64,000 nucleotides of DNA from assembly GCA_020444325.1 (NCBI GenBank), contig JAHLLD010000017.1, positions 1-64,000 on the forward strand. The letters run 5' to 3'. The position numbers and the translations under genes are program-made. Positions 44,816 to 53,564 of the stretch are shown piece by piece. A model generated the notes under the pieces. The model did not search any database. It saw only the letters and a list, made by a program, of their open reading frames with translations, and had not been told where the DNA came from. Every line of letters begins with the position of its first letter. Within the stretch, counting starts at the first letter, position 1. The DNA is from a bacterium (lineage in GTDB: Bacteria > Bacteroidota > Ignavibacteria > SZUA-365).

Positions 44816-46635
44816 AATTGGAACTGCATCTGATAGAGACGCGCGTACAAACCGTCCTCATTGCGCAGCAATTCCTCATGCTTCCCTGTTTCCACCACGC
44901 GGCCGGCGTCGAGCACATAGATGCGATCCGCCTTCTGTATGGTGGACAGGCGATGCGCGATAACGATGGATGTGCGTCCGCGCATCAGGTTTTCGATAGC
45001 CTTCTGCACAAGCACTTCCGACTCGGTGTCGAGAGAGGATGTCGCTTCGTCAAGAATGAGAATGGGGGGATTTTTGTATATGGCCCGTGCGATGGACAAC
45101 CGCTGCCGCTGACCACCCGAGAGCTTGACCCCGCGGTCACCGATCGTGGTATCGTATCCGTCCGGGGTCTCAAGGATGAAGTCATGTGCATTGGCCGCGC
45201 GCGCAGATTCGATCACGCGATCCATATCGATTTCATCCTCCCCGTAGGCGATGTTCTCACGAATGGTGGTATTGAACAGGAAGGTTTCCTGCGTAACGAT
45301 ACCCATCAGCTTCCGCAGTGAATGCACACGGATATCCCGCACATCCTTCCCGTCAAGTTCTATCGAGCCACCGGTGACATCGTAGAAACGCGGGACGAGA
45401 TCGACCATCGTACTTTTCCCGGTCCCACTCGGTCCAACAATGGCGACGACTTCCCCGGCGCGAATTTCCGCATCAATACCATTCAGAATCTGGTCACCTG
45501 TATCATACCGGAAACGCACGTCGCGGAAGTTGATACTGTCATGAAAACCGTTGACATCCTGCGCGTTCTCGCTGTCGACAATGCGCGGGTCGATATCGAG
45601 CACACCGAACACCCGCTTCGCTCCCGCCACGCCCTGTGCGACATGGTTGATGGTCTGTCCGAAATACTTGAGAGGCTGCATCATCTGCAGCATGGCGAAA
45701 ATGTAGGCAACGAAAATGCCGCTGCTCATGTCGCTGCGTCCCGTCAAAATGGCATCACCCATGAACCAGAGAATCACCACGACGACAAGCACGGAGAGAA
45801 TTTCCGTAATGGGTGTGGCCAGCTCCCTGCGCCGCTTGATGTTCACGAAGGTCTGGAAATACTGATCGTTCTCTTTGCGGAAACGGGCGACCTCAAAACG
45901 CTCGGTACGAAACGCCTTGATGATGCGCATGCTCGAGAGTGCTTCGTCGAGTACGGTGGTGATGCGCGCGATGGACTCCTGCAGGCGGTCGCTCTCGCGA
46001 TGTACCCAGTTGCCGATTTTCGCAAGGACGAAGCCCGTGACTGGGAGCAGCACGAAAACAATGAGCGTGAGCTGCCAGTCGATGATGAACAGGGTAAGGG
46101 TGTACACAAAGATCTGTGGTGGATCGCGGAACATGCTGTTGACCACCGCAATGGCGCTGTCGTTCACAAGCTGCACGTCACTGATGATGCGCGACATGAG
46201 CATTCCCTTCTTTTCCTCGGAGAAATAGCTGAGGGAAAGACGGTTCATGTGCTCGAACAGGAACTGCCGCAAATCACGGATAATGCCCTGCTCTGCCGGC
46301 GCCATGAACCAGGTCTGCGCATAGGAAAAGAGATTTTTGAAAACAAAGGCACCAACAATCATGAGGCACAGCGCCTTGAGCGCGGTGAGCGCATCGGTGG
46401 ACGCCATGAGATTATTCATCTGCGTCAGCGCCCACGGCTTTATGGTCTCGAGCGAGAACGCAGGGACAGGCTCCGTGACAGGGTAGGTGTCTTCGAACAG
46501 AATGTTGATGAACGGAATGATCAGCACCACGGTCGCCATGTTGAAGACGACGGAGAAGAACATGGAAACGGAAGCAATCCCGAGGTTCTTCTTGTAGGGA
46601 AGGATGTGGCGAAGTATGCGAAGAATGATTTTCAA
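44812..46635 (-). CDS. ABC exporter, MsbA-like (lipid/glycan flippase)
   Basis: A 607-residue half-transporter. Six N-terminal membrane helices (about 15-330) are fused to an ATPase domain (about 345-600) with Walker A GPSGTGKST, signature LSGGQRQRLSIARA, Walker B ILILDEATSSLD and H-loop VIAHRLST. Length and layout fit MsbA, which flips lipid A or lipid-linked glycan across the inner membrane. It overlaps both neighbours by 4 nt, so it is part of the surface-glycan operon, and probably flips the product of the adjacent transferases. Drug export cannot be ruled out. Confidence 0.92.
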   Translation of the reverse strand: MKIILRILRHILPYKKNLGIASVSMFFSVVFNMATVVLIIPFINILFEDTYPVTEPVPAFSLETIKPWALTQMNNLMASTDALTALKALCLMIVGAFVFKNLFSYAQTWFMAPAEQGIIRDLRQFLFEHMNRLSLSYFSEEKKGMLMSRIISDVQLVNDSAIAVVNSMFRDPPQIFVYTLTLFIIDWQLTLIVFVLLPVTGFVLAKIGNWVHRESDRLQESIARITTVLDEALSSMRIIKAFRTERFEVARFRKENDQYFQTFVNIKRRRELATPITEILSVLVVVVILWFMGDAILTGRSDMSSGIFVAYIFAMLQMMQPLKYFGQTINHVAQGVAGAKRVFGVLDIDPRIVDSENAQDVNGFHDSINFRDVRFRYDTGDQILNGIDAEIRAGEVVAIVGPSGTGKSTMVDLVPRFYDVTGGSIELDGKDVRDIRVHSLRKLMGIVTQETFLFNTTIRENIAYGEDEIDMDRVIESARAANAHDFILETPDGYDTTIGDRGVKLSGGQRQRLSIARAIYKNPPILILDEATSSLDTESEVLVQKAIENLMRGRTSIVIAHRLSTIQKADRIYVLDAGRVVETGKHEELLRNEDGLYARLYQMQFQL

Positions 46636-47468
46636 GGATGTTGTCCGTCGGATGAAGGATCTTCATGCCGCAGTCCACGGCTGCAGCGTATGGAATTCCC
46701 CGCCTGAACCTGAGCGAAACGATCGAGGCAGCGCTGCGGGACGCGCGTCGCGGGATGATACATGTGATACTGTATTGCCAGGTGCCGCAGTGATTTGCAG
46801 GTGTACCCTGCGCGGTCAAGCCGCAGCTGAACATCACTGTCCTCCCCGCAACCTGGTCCGTCATATACCTCGTCAAACCCGTTGACGCGTTCAAGCGCCT
46901 GGCGGTGTACGGAGAAATTGCTGCCGAGCATGCCGCGCGGTGCAGCATGCAATATGTTCCTGAGGCGGGGACTTTCAAAACGCAGTCCGTCTTCCACACG
47001 CTGCGCCCGTCCGGTGATGCCATCCCACCACTCCGACAGTCCGATACGCTGATACATCCCTTCTCGCACCCGCTCCAGCGTCAGCCGGGCGGTCCATCGT
47101 GCGCTCATTTCCGCGCGTCTGCCGCAGCAGTAACGTCCCTCTTCACTGTATCGGACGTGGTCTTCGACAAAGCGGCGATGCGGCAGGCAGTCGCCATCGG
47201 TAAATATCATATACGGGGTGCGCGCCGCACGCACGGCGTTGTTGAGCATGACATTTTTCCTCCACCCGTCATCCTCATGCCAGAGATGCTGAAGCTCCAG
47301 CGCGTGCTGTGCCCTTGCCTCTGCTACAACGCGTTCGATTTCGGGACCAGAGCCGTCGTCGGCGACGATGATCTCGAACTCCCGCATGCTCTGCTGCGCA
47401 TAAGCCTCCAGCAGGAACTGCAGCGATTCCGGCTTGTTGTACACGGCGATAACGACGGATGCCTGCAT
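46632..47468 (-). CDS. Family 2 glycosyltransferase
   Basis: A 278-residue GT-A enzyme without membrane helices. Motifs: ASVVIAVYNKPESLQFLLEAY, IIVADDGSG (nucleotide binding), MIFTDGDCLPH (DxD-like metal site), GSNFSVHRQALERVNGFDE and GCGEDSDVQLRL, the last typical of the chondroitin/galactosyltransferase-like GT2 branch. It adds one sugar to a lipid- or core-linked acceptor at the cytosolic face. It overlaps the exporter start by 4 nt; the GT9 gene ends 2 nt upstream. Donor sugar unknown. Confidence 0.92.
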   Translation of the reverse strand: MQASVVIAVYNKPESLQFLLEAYAQQSMREFEIIVADDGSGPEIERVVAEARAQHALELQHLWHEDDGWRKNVMLNNAVRAARTPYMIFTDGDCLPHRRFVEDHVRYSEEGRYCCGRRAEMSARWTARLTLERVREGMYQRIGLSEWWDGITGRAQRVEDGLRFESPRLRNILHAAPRGMLGSNFSVHRQALERVNGFDEVYDGPGCGEDSDVQLRLDRAGYTCKSLRHLAIQYHMYHPATRVPQRCLDRFAQVQAGNSIRCSRGLRHEDPSSDGQHP

Positions 47469-47470
47469 GA

Positions 47471-48499
47471 TTACGCTCCCACCGCACTGTGCTCAGCTTC
47501 CAGGGCACGCAGCGTTGCCGCGGTGCGCTGCACCGTGATGCCGTACATGCAGACAGGATCCGCGCATTCAAGCTTTCGGCAGCATCGCGTTTCAACGTCG
47601 TCGATTTGCAGCACGCGCGCTTTCTTGCTCCATGGACCCTGGCTTCGGGGGTCGGAAGGACCATAGAAGGCAACGACGGGTTTCTGCAATGCGGTTGCGA
47701 TATGCGTGGGACCGCTGTCGTTGCCGACGATGGATGCGCATCGCTGCATGAGGGCCGCGGCGTTGCGCAGCGTGCCTTTCGGTGCGGCAACAGCGCGTCC
47801 CTTGCTCTCACGCGCGATAGCCTCTGCATCCCGGCGCTCCGCATCGCTCCCCCAGAACACGAGGAAACGGCGGTCCTTCAATTCCATGTGCTGCGTGAGT
47901 TCGATCCAGTGGTCCAGCGGCCATTTTTTCGATGGGTAGCCGCCTGTCGGAATCAATCCGATCACGCGCGAATCACCTCGCAGAGCGCTCTCTTCCCACC
48001 ACTCTCCTGCCCGCGCAGCTTCGTCATCGGACACCCTCCAGACAAGATCTGTGGTCACTTCGGGTATCCCCATGTAGCGAAGCACGAAGAGATTGAACTC
48101 CACTTCATGTCCCGCATTGGCTTCACGCGCAGAAAGCCGGTGGTTATAAAGTTTTTCCCGCACGCGAAAATCAAAACCGATGCGTGTGCGTGCTCCGCTG
48201 ACAACAGATTGAATAGCCGTGGCGGGAGAACAGATAAGATCAATGGAGAGATCGTAGTGTCTGCGGCGCAGACGGCGCAAAAATCCCAGCTGCCAGCGAA
48301 TGCGCTCGTCTTCAAACAGCAGGAGCTCATCCACATCGGGATTGTTCTCGAGTACGAGAGCGCTGGCAGTGCGTACTACGTAGGCGATATGCGCATCCGG
48401 GTATGCGCGACGCAGGTTTGCGAGCAGCGGCGTCGTCCACAACACGTCGCCGATGCCGCTCATGCGAATCACCAGTATGGATTTCGCGGGAAATTTCAT
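47471..48499 (-). CDS. Family 9 glycosyltransferase (heptosyltransferase-like)
   Basis: A 342-residue GT-B enzyme. It opens with ILVIRMSGIGDVLWTTPLL, the GT9 N-terminal signature, and contains LIPTGGYPSKKWPLDHW and IVGNDSGPTHIATAL (C-terminal donor site), as in WaaF/WaaC heptosyltransferases. The C-terminal region has several Cys (CCRKLECADPVC), unusual but known in this branch. Start 48499 is used: the frame extends upstream through tandem repeat DNA, giving only repeated RRAQNH units. AGGA lies upstream. First gene of the glycan operon. Confidence 0.92.
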   Translation of the reverse strand: MKFPAKSILVIRMSGIGDVLWTTPLLANLRRAYPDAHIAYVVRTASALVLENNPDVDELLLFEDERIRWQLGFLRRLRRRHYDLSIDLICSPATAIQSVVSGARTRIGFDFRVREKLYNHRLSAREANAGHEVEFNLFVLRYMGIPEVTTDLVWRVSDDEAARAGEWWEESALRGDSRVIGLIPTGGYPSKKWPLDHWIELTQHMELKDRRFLVFWGSDAERRDAEAIARESKGRAVAAPKGTLRNAAALMQRCASIVGNDSGPTHIATALQKPVVAFYGPSDPRSQGPWSKKARVLQIDDVETRCCRKLECADPVCMYGITVQRTAATLRALEAEHSAVGA

Positions 48500-48511
48500 G
48501 TGGTCATGGTC

Positions 48512-48583
48512 CTGTGCGCGTCTGTGGTTCTGTGCGCGTCTGTGGTCCTGTGCGCGTCTGTGGTTCTGTGCGCGTCTGTGGTT
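48512..48583. repeat. 18-bp tandem repeat (4 full copies) ahead of the GT9 gene
   Basis: CTGTGCGCGTCTGTGGTT (third unit with one different base at its end, C for T) repeats four times, at 48512, 48530, 48548 and 48566, followed by a partial CTGTGCG. The unit is 18 bp, so copy number changes never shift frame. It lies between the stop of the T9SS-type gene (48603) and the GT9 start. Confidence 0.92.
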
Positions 48584-48602
48584 CTGTGCGTCTCCAATGG
48601 GA

Positions 48603-50564
48603 TCACCGCAGCACACGCAACTGCCGTGTCAGCTGACCTTTCGGCGTCTGCAGATAGAGTGTATATGCGCCCGGGGAAAGATCGTCCAGTGGCAGGGATT
48701 GCGTCTGTCCCGACCGAAGCGTGATGCTGTGCTGCACACGTCCCAGCAAATCGACGACGGTAAGCGTTGCCCGATCGGCACCCCCGAGTTCCAGCTGCAG
48801 CGGGGCGCCGGTGACAAGCGGATTGGGCCATGCATCGAGTTGCAGAATGCGTGGCGATGCCGGGAAATCAATTCCGACAGTGGATTCGGTGAGCATTATG
48901 GTCGCGGGCAGACTGATGGTATCGCCGGTGCTGATCCTCATGTGCAGTGTTACGTAATGACTGCCCGGAACATGTTCACGCGTATCCCACACACCCAGCG
49001 TATCGCGGAAGCGCTCACGTATGGAGGGCTGGGAGACGTAGGTCAGTTCGTCCGGTGTATCGACGCGTGCCGCATCGAACCAGAAGGACACAAAATGGAT
49101 AGGCAGAGCGTCGCCAGGCAGAAAACGTACGCTGCCACGAAGCGGTACGTCTGCATCAACCTCGGCCTGCGAGGGATCGTCAATGCCCATCACCAAGGCA
49201 GCGGCTTCGGGATCGACAATGGGAAGATCCGAGAAATTTGAATGGAAGAGCGCGATCACACCGTTGTCCGCGGCGCGGGGAATACTGCCCTGCACAGAGG
49301 AAAAGAGCAGTGTCAGCTGACTCTGATCTCTTGCGATGACCGGCGCCGTAACCGAAGACTGTATCAGTGTCATCCTCGCCTGGTCCTGCGTCCCGAGATA
49401 GCCGCCGGTCCCGTCGCAGATCGTGGTCTGCAATGCGACATCGGAATTCCCCATGGCGAGCACCTCGCCAATGATGCTGTTGCGGATGGAAAGCTGGTAG
49501 GAATCGAGCGCATAGAGATTCCAGATCTGCACCGAGCAACCTTCAAACTGCACATTGCGGTCCTGCACGGGATAATGATAGCTGCTGGAGATGCCATGGT
49601 TGACGAGTCCGTTCACCACCCCTGAACCGCTGCCGCGAAACAATGCGCCCACGGCAAGCAGATCGGAGTCGCGCAGCGTAGCCTCGCAGCCGGGTTCGAG
49701 CATCAATCCCCAGAGCAGGTTTGTGCAGCCATTGTAGGAAAGGCTGAAGTCGAATCCGGAATGACTCCCGGCATCTCCGGGGAAACTCCAGCTGTCGAGC
49801 ACCTGGGTTCCGGGGAACTGCGCATCGAGTGTGCAGCCTTCAGGCAGCGTGACCCAGGTCAGGAGTCCGTCGCATCCGTTGAACACACCGGTGGTCGAAT
49901 CGAAGAACAAAAGTTCCCCAACGCGTTCACTGCCTGTTGCATCCACGCGTGCGTGACCGCTCACGGTCGTCGTCATGATGCCGCCCCCGAAACTGCTGCC
50001 GTCAATACGCAGGGCAGCAGTATCGATGAGAGCGCAGCTGATGTTATACCCGCCGGTCTGCACCGTGGCGTCATTGAACCAGACGCTCGCAGTGTTCGTG
50101 ACCACGAAACCGAACTGGTATACGTACTCCTGCTGGAATTCAAGGAGTCCGCTCTGCACTTCAAAGCCTCCATTCCCCACGACCTGCACGTTGCCGCGCA
50201 CGCGGAGCCGTGCCTCTTTGACACGTAATTTCCCGTTGTTGACGATGATGACATTGCCATCGACATCGAGGTCGGAGGTAATTTCCCGCACCTCGTTCGG
50301 ATTGGGGAAACCCACGACCAGGTCTTCTGCCTGAATATCCACCGGGAGGCCCTGAATATCCACCGGGAGGCCCTGCGGGAGGCCCTGTGGGAGGCCCTGT
50401 ATGCGAGCAAAGGCCGGAGCATCAAAAACGAATCTGCCCGTCGACGGATACTGCCGATGTGGAGTGTCCGGTGTATTCTGTATCATCTCTCGCAGTTGCG
50501 GCACCTGGGCTGCAAGCGGCGAGCCAAGCAGCAACAGCACTGCGAAAAGGAATGCAACTCTCAT
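48603..50564 (-). CDS. T9SS-type secreted protein with beta-helix-like body
   Basis: A 653-residue exported protein. Signal peptide MRVAFLFAVLLLLGSPLAAQ; then a short in-frame repeat region (about 58-80, PQGL and PVDIQGL units), a right-handed beta-helix-like body with short Asn/Ser/Val-rich strands (VDGNVIIVNNGKLRVKE), and a C-terminal type A sorting domain (about 575-653, LDAWPNPLVTGAPLQLEL, ending LTRQLRVLR). The start 50564 has no clear ribosome site; a candidate promoter sits only 9 nt upstream, so the mRNA may be nearly leaderless. Probably displayed on or released from the cell surface. Function unknown. Confidence 0.85.
   Translation of the reverse strand: MRVAFLFAVLLLLGSPLAAQVPQLREMIQNTPDTPHRQYPSTGRFVFDAPAFARIQGLPQGLPQGLPVDIQGLPVDIQAEDLVVGFPNPNEVREITSDLDVDGNVIIVNNGKLRVKEARLRVRGNVQVVGNGGFEVQSGLLEFQQEYVYQFGFVVTNTASVWFNDATVQTGGYNISCALIDTAALRIDGSSFGGGIMTTTVSGHARVDATGSERVGELLFFDSTTGVFNGCDGLLTWVTLPEGCTLDAQFPGTQVLDSWSFPGDAGSHSGFDFSLSYNGCTNLLWGLMLEPGCEATLRDSDLLAVGALFRGSGSGVVNGLVNHGISSSYHYPVQDRNVQFEGCSVQIWNLYALDSYQLSIRNSIIGEVLAMGNSDVALQTTICDGTGGYLGTQDQARMTLIQSSVTAPVIARDQSQLTLLFSSVQGSIPRAADNGVIALFHSNFSDLPIVDPEAAALVMGIDDPSQAEVDADVPLRGSVRFLPGDALPIHFVSFWFDAARVDTPDELTYVSQPSIRERFRDTLGVWDTREHVPGSHYVTLHMRISTGDTISLPATIMLTESTVGIDFPASPRILQLDAWPNPLVTGAPLQLELGGADRATLTVVDLLGRVQHSITLRSGQTQSLPLDDLSPGAYTLYLQTPKGQLTRQLRVLR
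50331..50396. repeat. In-frame 21-bp and 12-bp repeats inside the T9SS-type gene
   Basis: CTGAATATCCACCGGGAGGCC occurs twice in tandem (50331-50351 and 50352-50372). It is followed by two 12-bp units CTGCGGGAGGCC and CTGTGGGAGGCC (50373-50396). All units are multiples of three, giving PVDIQGL and PQGL peptide repeats near the mature N-terminus. Confidence 0.9.
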
Positions 50565-50573
50565 GGAAAATTC

Positions 50574-50602
50574 CGTATATTTAAAAATAATCTGCATTGC
50601 AA
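50574..50602 (-). promoter_or_regulatory. Candidate promoter of the T9SS-type gene
   Basis: On the minus strand TTGCAA (50602-50597) and TATACG (50579-50574) are 17 nt apart, each 4 of 6 to consensus. The predicted start site would fall within a few nt of the ATG at 50564. Confidence 0.35.
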
Positions 50603-50759
50603 CGGGACAGAGGAAAGTACGGTTTTCAACCGTGTGCTTCAATCTGATTCACCGCCGGACACGGGAACAATCGTCCGTGGCGATCTGTTGAAGCAGATAC
50701 GAGCCTGATAACGAAATACGATCACACAAATCCACATCAATTATCACAGAGGATAATCA

Positions 50760-51677
50760 ATGAAGCATTTCAATGTTCTCAAGATGTTCGCGCTCGCGAT
50801 CCTGGTTGCCGTGGCATTCACCGCCTGCGACGAGAACAGCGATAACCCGGTCGACACCGACCCTGCAGTCGCCGCACCGACCAATCTGATGGCCGCCTCC
50901 GATGATGGTGCCGTGTTCCTGAGCTGGACACCGTCCATCGACGAATCCGCTACCAATTTCGGAAGCTACAGCATCACCATCCTGAACACCTCGACCAACC
51001 AGACCGGTACGCCGATCACGGCTGGTGCGGGAATCAGCAGCGTTCGTATCGACGGACTCACCAATGGCGTGATCTATACCTTCACCATCCGTTCCCTCAC
51101 CGATCAGGGTAAGGAGAGCACCGGTTTCGCACAGATTGACTGGTCCCCTGCTGTCCGCAATGCCGTCGACAACGGTGGGAACCTCATCCGCGTGTATGCC
51201 ACCACCTCCGCCACCGAGCCCAGCGCCATCGATCTTTACAATGACAACGGTATGACTGAAGTCATTTCGCAGGCGGGACAGGAATTCCAGGATCGTGGTG
51301 ACCTGTACGTCTATGCCGCAAGCGACACCGACGTCCTGAAGCTCATGAGTCCTGCCGAAGCCAACAACCAGGGCATGGAGACGCAGTTCTCCTCGCAGGC
51401 ATCAGTAGCGACCGATGATCTCGACGACCAGCTCGCAACTGAAGCCCCTGCAGCCAGCAGCTACACGCTCAGTGAGATTATGCCGGACAACGGCCAGGTG
51501 AGCGCGGGACAGGTCTACTGGGGCCGCCTCGTTCGTGGCAGCGACTATTTCTACTTCCGTCTGCTGGTCAAAAAGGGCAGCAACGGACGCCTCGTGCAGG
51601 GCACCGGCAACGACCGCTACTTCGAGATGGTCGTTTCCTTCCAGAATGCACCGAACAACAAGTTCGCCAAGCACTGA
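50760..51677 (+). CDS. Lipoprotein with fibronectin-III-like domain (paralogue A)
   Basis: A 305-residue lipoprotein (lipobox FTAC, Cys 22). After a short linker (NSDNPVDTDP) comes an FN3-like domain (about 40-125: PTNLMAASDDGAVFLSWTPS, LTNGVIYTFTIRSLTDQG), then a conserved C-terminal region shared with the next gene: RVYATTSA, EVISQAGQEFQDRGDLYV, METQFSS, VSAGQVYWGRLVRGSDYFYFRLLVK. This second region is probably a distinct domain. Ribosome site AGAGG. Anchored to the outer or inner membrane, surface side unknown. No known function. Confidence 0.82.
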   Translation: MKHFNVLKMFALAILVAVAFTACDENSDNPVDTDPAVAAPTNLMAASDDGAVFLSWTPSIDESATNFGSYSITILNTSTNQTGTPITAGAGISSVRIDGLTNGVIYTFTIRSLTDQGKESTGFAQIDWSPAVRNAVDNGGNLIRVYATTSATEPSAIDLYNDNGMTEVISQAGQEFQDRGDLYVYAASDTDVLKLMSPAEANNQGMETQFSSQASVATDDLDDQLATEAPAASSYTLSEIMPDNGQVSAGQVYWGRLVRGSDYFYFRLLVKKGSNGRLVQGTGNDRYFEMVVSFQNAPNNKFAKH

Positions 51678-51694
51678 TCTTCCCGTCAGGGATG

Positions 51695-51729
51695 AAAAAA
51701 GGCCGTTCCGCTTCGGAACGGCCTTTTTT
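51695..51729 (+). terminator. Intrinsic terminator between the two lipoprotein paralogues
   Basis: Sixteen-bp arms AAAAAAGGCCGTTCCG and CGGAACGGCCTTTTTT around CTT. It can act in both directions and separates the paralogues into two transcription units. Confidence 0.92.
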
Positions 51730-51839
51730 CTTACTGTCCATTTGCCATGAAATTCTCTATCTTTCCGCATTAATCACTGTAGCCGCCCCTCTTCCCACGC
51801 GGAATGAGTGGGCATTCACCAGCAACGGAGAATATGACG

Positions 51840-52739
51840 ATGGAAAAGCGTTTCCGCATTCTGATGATTGTCGCACTGCTTGTCGTTTTCAGTGCATGTG
51901 ATGAAGAATCGACGAATGAACCGGTCGACCCTGATGTTGCGGCCCCGACAAATGTCCGCGCCTCCTCATCCGATGAAGCCGTGATCCTGCACTGGGATCC
52001 TTCCTCGAGCGAGGGACAGGAGAATTTCGGCGGGTACAAGATTAACGTCAAGAATGAAGACGACAACACATCAACAGTCGTCAATGCACCCCGTGGTGAT
52101 GGTCATACGGTCACCGGACTGCTCAACGGCACGCGCTATGTGTTTACCATCTGGGCCGTCACAACGCAGGACAAGGAGAGTCCGACCTCCGTCGCCATCG
52201 AATGGGCACCGGCCATCCGCCGCTATGTGAATCAGACCGGCGATCCAATTCGCGTATATGCCACGACGTCGAGCACGTTCAACAGTGCTGTTGACCTTTT
52301 CAACGCCAGCGGTATCGCGGAAGTCATTCCCCAGGCGGGACAGGAGTTCCGTGATCGCGGAGATCTCTATGTCGATGCGCCGAATACGACATCCAACTTC
52401 CTCCGCATCGTCAGTCCCGACGCCGCGAACAATGAGGGACTCGAGACGCAGTTTTCCACCGTTTCCTATGACGCGGACGATCTCGACGAACAGTTCGCTA
52501 CCACCGCACCGAGTACGGCAACGTACAGCAAGCACGATATCAGCATCACCAGCGCCCAGGTCAGCGCGGGCAAGGTCATTTACGGCCGTCTGAGCCGCAA
52601 CAACAAGTACCTGTACTTCCGTCTGCTGGTCAAACGCGGTGCCGCGGGAAGTATGGTGCAGGGTTCGGGTGCGGATCGTTACCTCGAGTTCGACGTGTCG
52701 TATCAGCATGTCGCGGATGTGCCCTTTGCAAAGAAATAG
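51840..52739 (+). CDS. Lipoprotein with fibronectin-III-like domain (paralogue B)
   Basis: A 299-residue paralogue of the previous gene, with lipobox FSAC (Cys 20). FN3-like domain (PTNVRASSSDEAVILHWDPS, LLNGTRYVFTIWAVTTQD) and the same C-terminal block (RVYATTSS, EVIPQAGQEFRDRGDLYV, LETQFST, VSAGKVIYGRLSRNNKYLYF). Start 51840 is chosen because CGGAG lies 9 nt upstream; ATGs at 51804 and 51834 fit less well. The two copies are clearly diverged yet keep the same blocks, so the C-terminal domain is under constraint. Function unknown. Confidence 0.82.
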   Translation: MEKRFRILMIVALLVVFSACDEESTNEPVDPDVAAPTNVRASSSDEAVILHWDPSSSEGQENFGGYKINVKNEDDNTSTVVNAPRGDGHTVTGLLNGTRYVFTIWAVTTQDKESPTSVAIEWAPAIRRYVNQTGDPIRVYATTSSTFNSAVDLFNASGIAEVIPQAGQEFRDRGDLYVDAPNTTSNFLRIVSPDAANNEGLETQFSTVSYDADDLDEQFATTAPSTATYSKHDISITSAQVSAGKVIYGRLSRNNKYLYFRLLVKRGAAGSMVQGSGADRYLEFDVSYQHVADVPFAKK

Positions 52740-52764
52740 CATTCAGTAACAGGTCATTGTTTCC

Positions 52765-53544
52765 ATGTTACCAGCATTTTACACGGATGACGGCAGCGGG
52801 CTCCCGCTGCTGTTCATCCATGCTTTCCCGCTCAATTCAAGCATGTGGCGCGCACAGCGCCGGGATCTGAGTACCTTTTACCGCGTCCTCACCTACGATC
52901 TTCCGGGTTTCGGCAGAGGTGGGGAATTTCCCGATGCATTCTCACTCGATGACGCGGCGGATATGGCTGTCGAACTTCTCGACGACCGTGGCATAGACCG
53001 CGCCGTCGCCTGCGGATGTTCCATGGGTGGGTACATTGCGCTTTCCCTCCTCCGGCGGCATCCGGACCGGCTTGCAGGATTGATACTTGCCAACACTCGC
53101 GCCACTGCTGATACGCCAGCAGCGAAACTGAATCGATCCACGCAGGCTGCGGCCATTCGTGAAGGCGGTATGCAGGATCTGCGCGATGAGATGCTCGGGA
53201 AACTGCTCGGAGAAACCACCGTTTCCTCCGCACCGGACGTTGTGCGCTGCGTTGAGGAAATCCTTCAGCACGCCACCCCCGAAGGCAGTGCTGGCATGCT
53301 GGAAGCCATGGCGGCTCGGCCCGACTCATTCAATGCGCTTTCCGAGACTGTCCTGCCCGTCTGTGTCATCTCAGGCGGAGAGGACACACTCATCCCTCCG
53401 GTCGAATCCGAAGGGATGAAGGAAGTGCTGAGGAACGGGGAATTACAGCTGCTCCCGCATGCGGGACATCTCAGCTGCCTCGAAAGGCCGGTGCGCTTCA
53501 ATGCCGCGGTGCGGGATTTCATTCAGCGATATGTCCTGATGTAA
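52765..53544 (+). CDS. Alpha/beta-hydrolase
   Basis: A 259-residue soluble hydrolase. Motifs: LLFIHAFPLNSSMW (oxyanion hole region), the nucleophile elbow ACGCSMGGYIAL (Ser), an acid in VISGGEDTLIP (Asp) and the catalytic His in LLPHAGHLSCLERP. A cap domain of about 60 residues sits between strands. Family members include esterases, haloperoxidase-like and carboxylesterase enzymes; the substrate is not predictable. 20 nt before the SLC13 transporter gene, so they may share an operon. Confidence 0.9.
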   Translation: MLPAFYTDDGSGLPLLFIHAFPLNSSMWRAQRRDLSTFYRVLTYDLPGFGRGGEFPDAFSLDDAADMAVELLDDRGIDRAVACGCSMGGYIALSLLRRHPDRLAGLILANTRATADTPAAKLNRSTQAAAIREGGMQDLRDEMLGKLLGETTVSSAPDVVRCVEEILQHATPEGSAGMLEAMAARPDSFNALSETVLPVCVISGGEDTLIPPVESEGMKEVLRNGELQLLPHAGHLSCLERPVRFNAAVRDFIQRYVLM

Positions 53545-53564
53545 CGAACGTTACGTGATTTGCC

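Noticed and set aside
48500-48616. N-terminal extension of the GT9 protein through the 18-bp repeats
   Set aside because: It would give only RRAQNH units and overlap the upstream gene end; GT9 homology begins right after the ATG at 48499.
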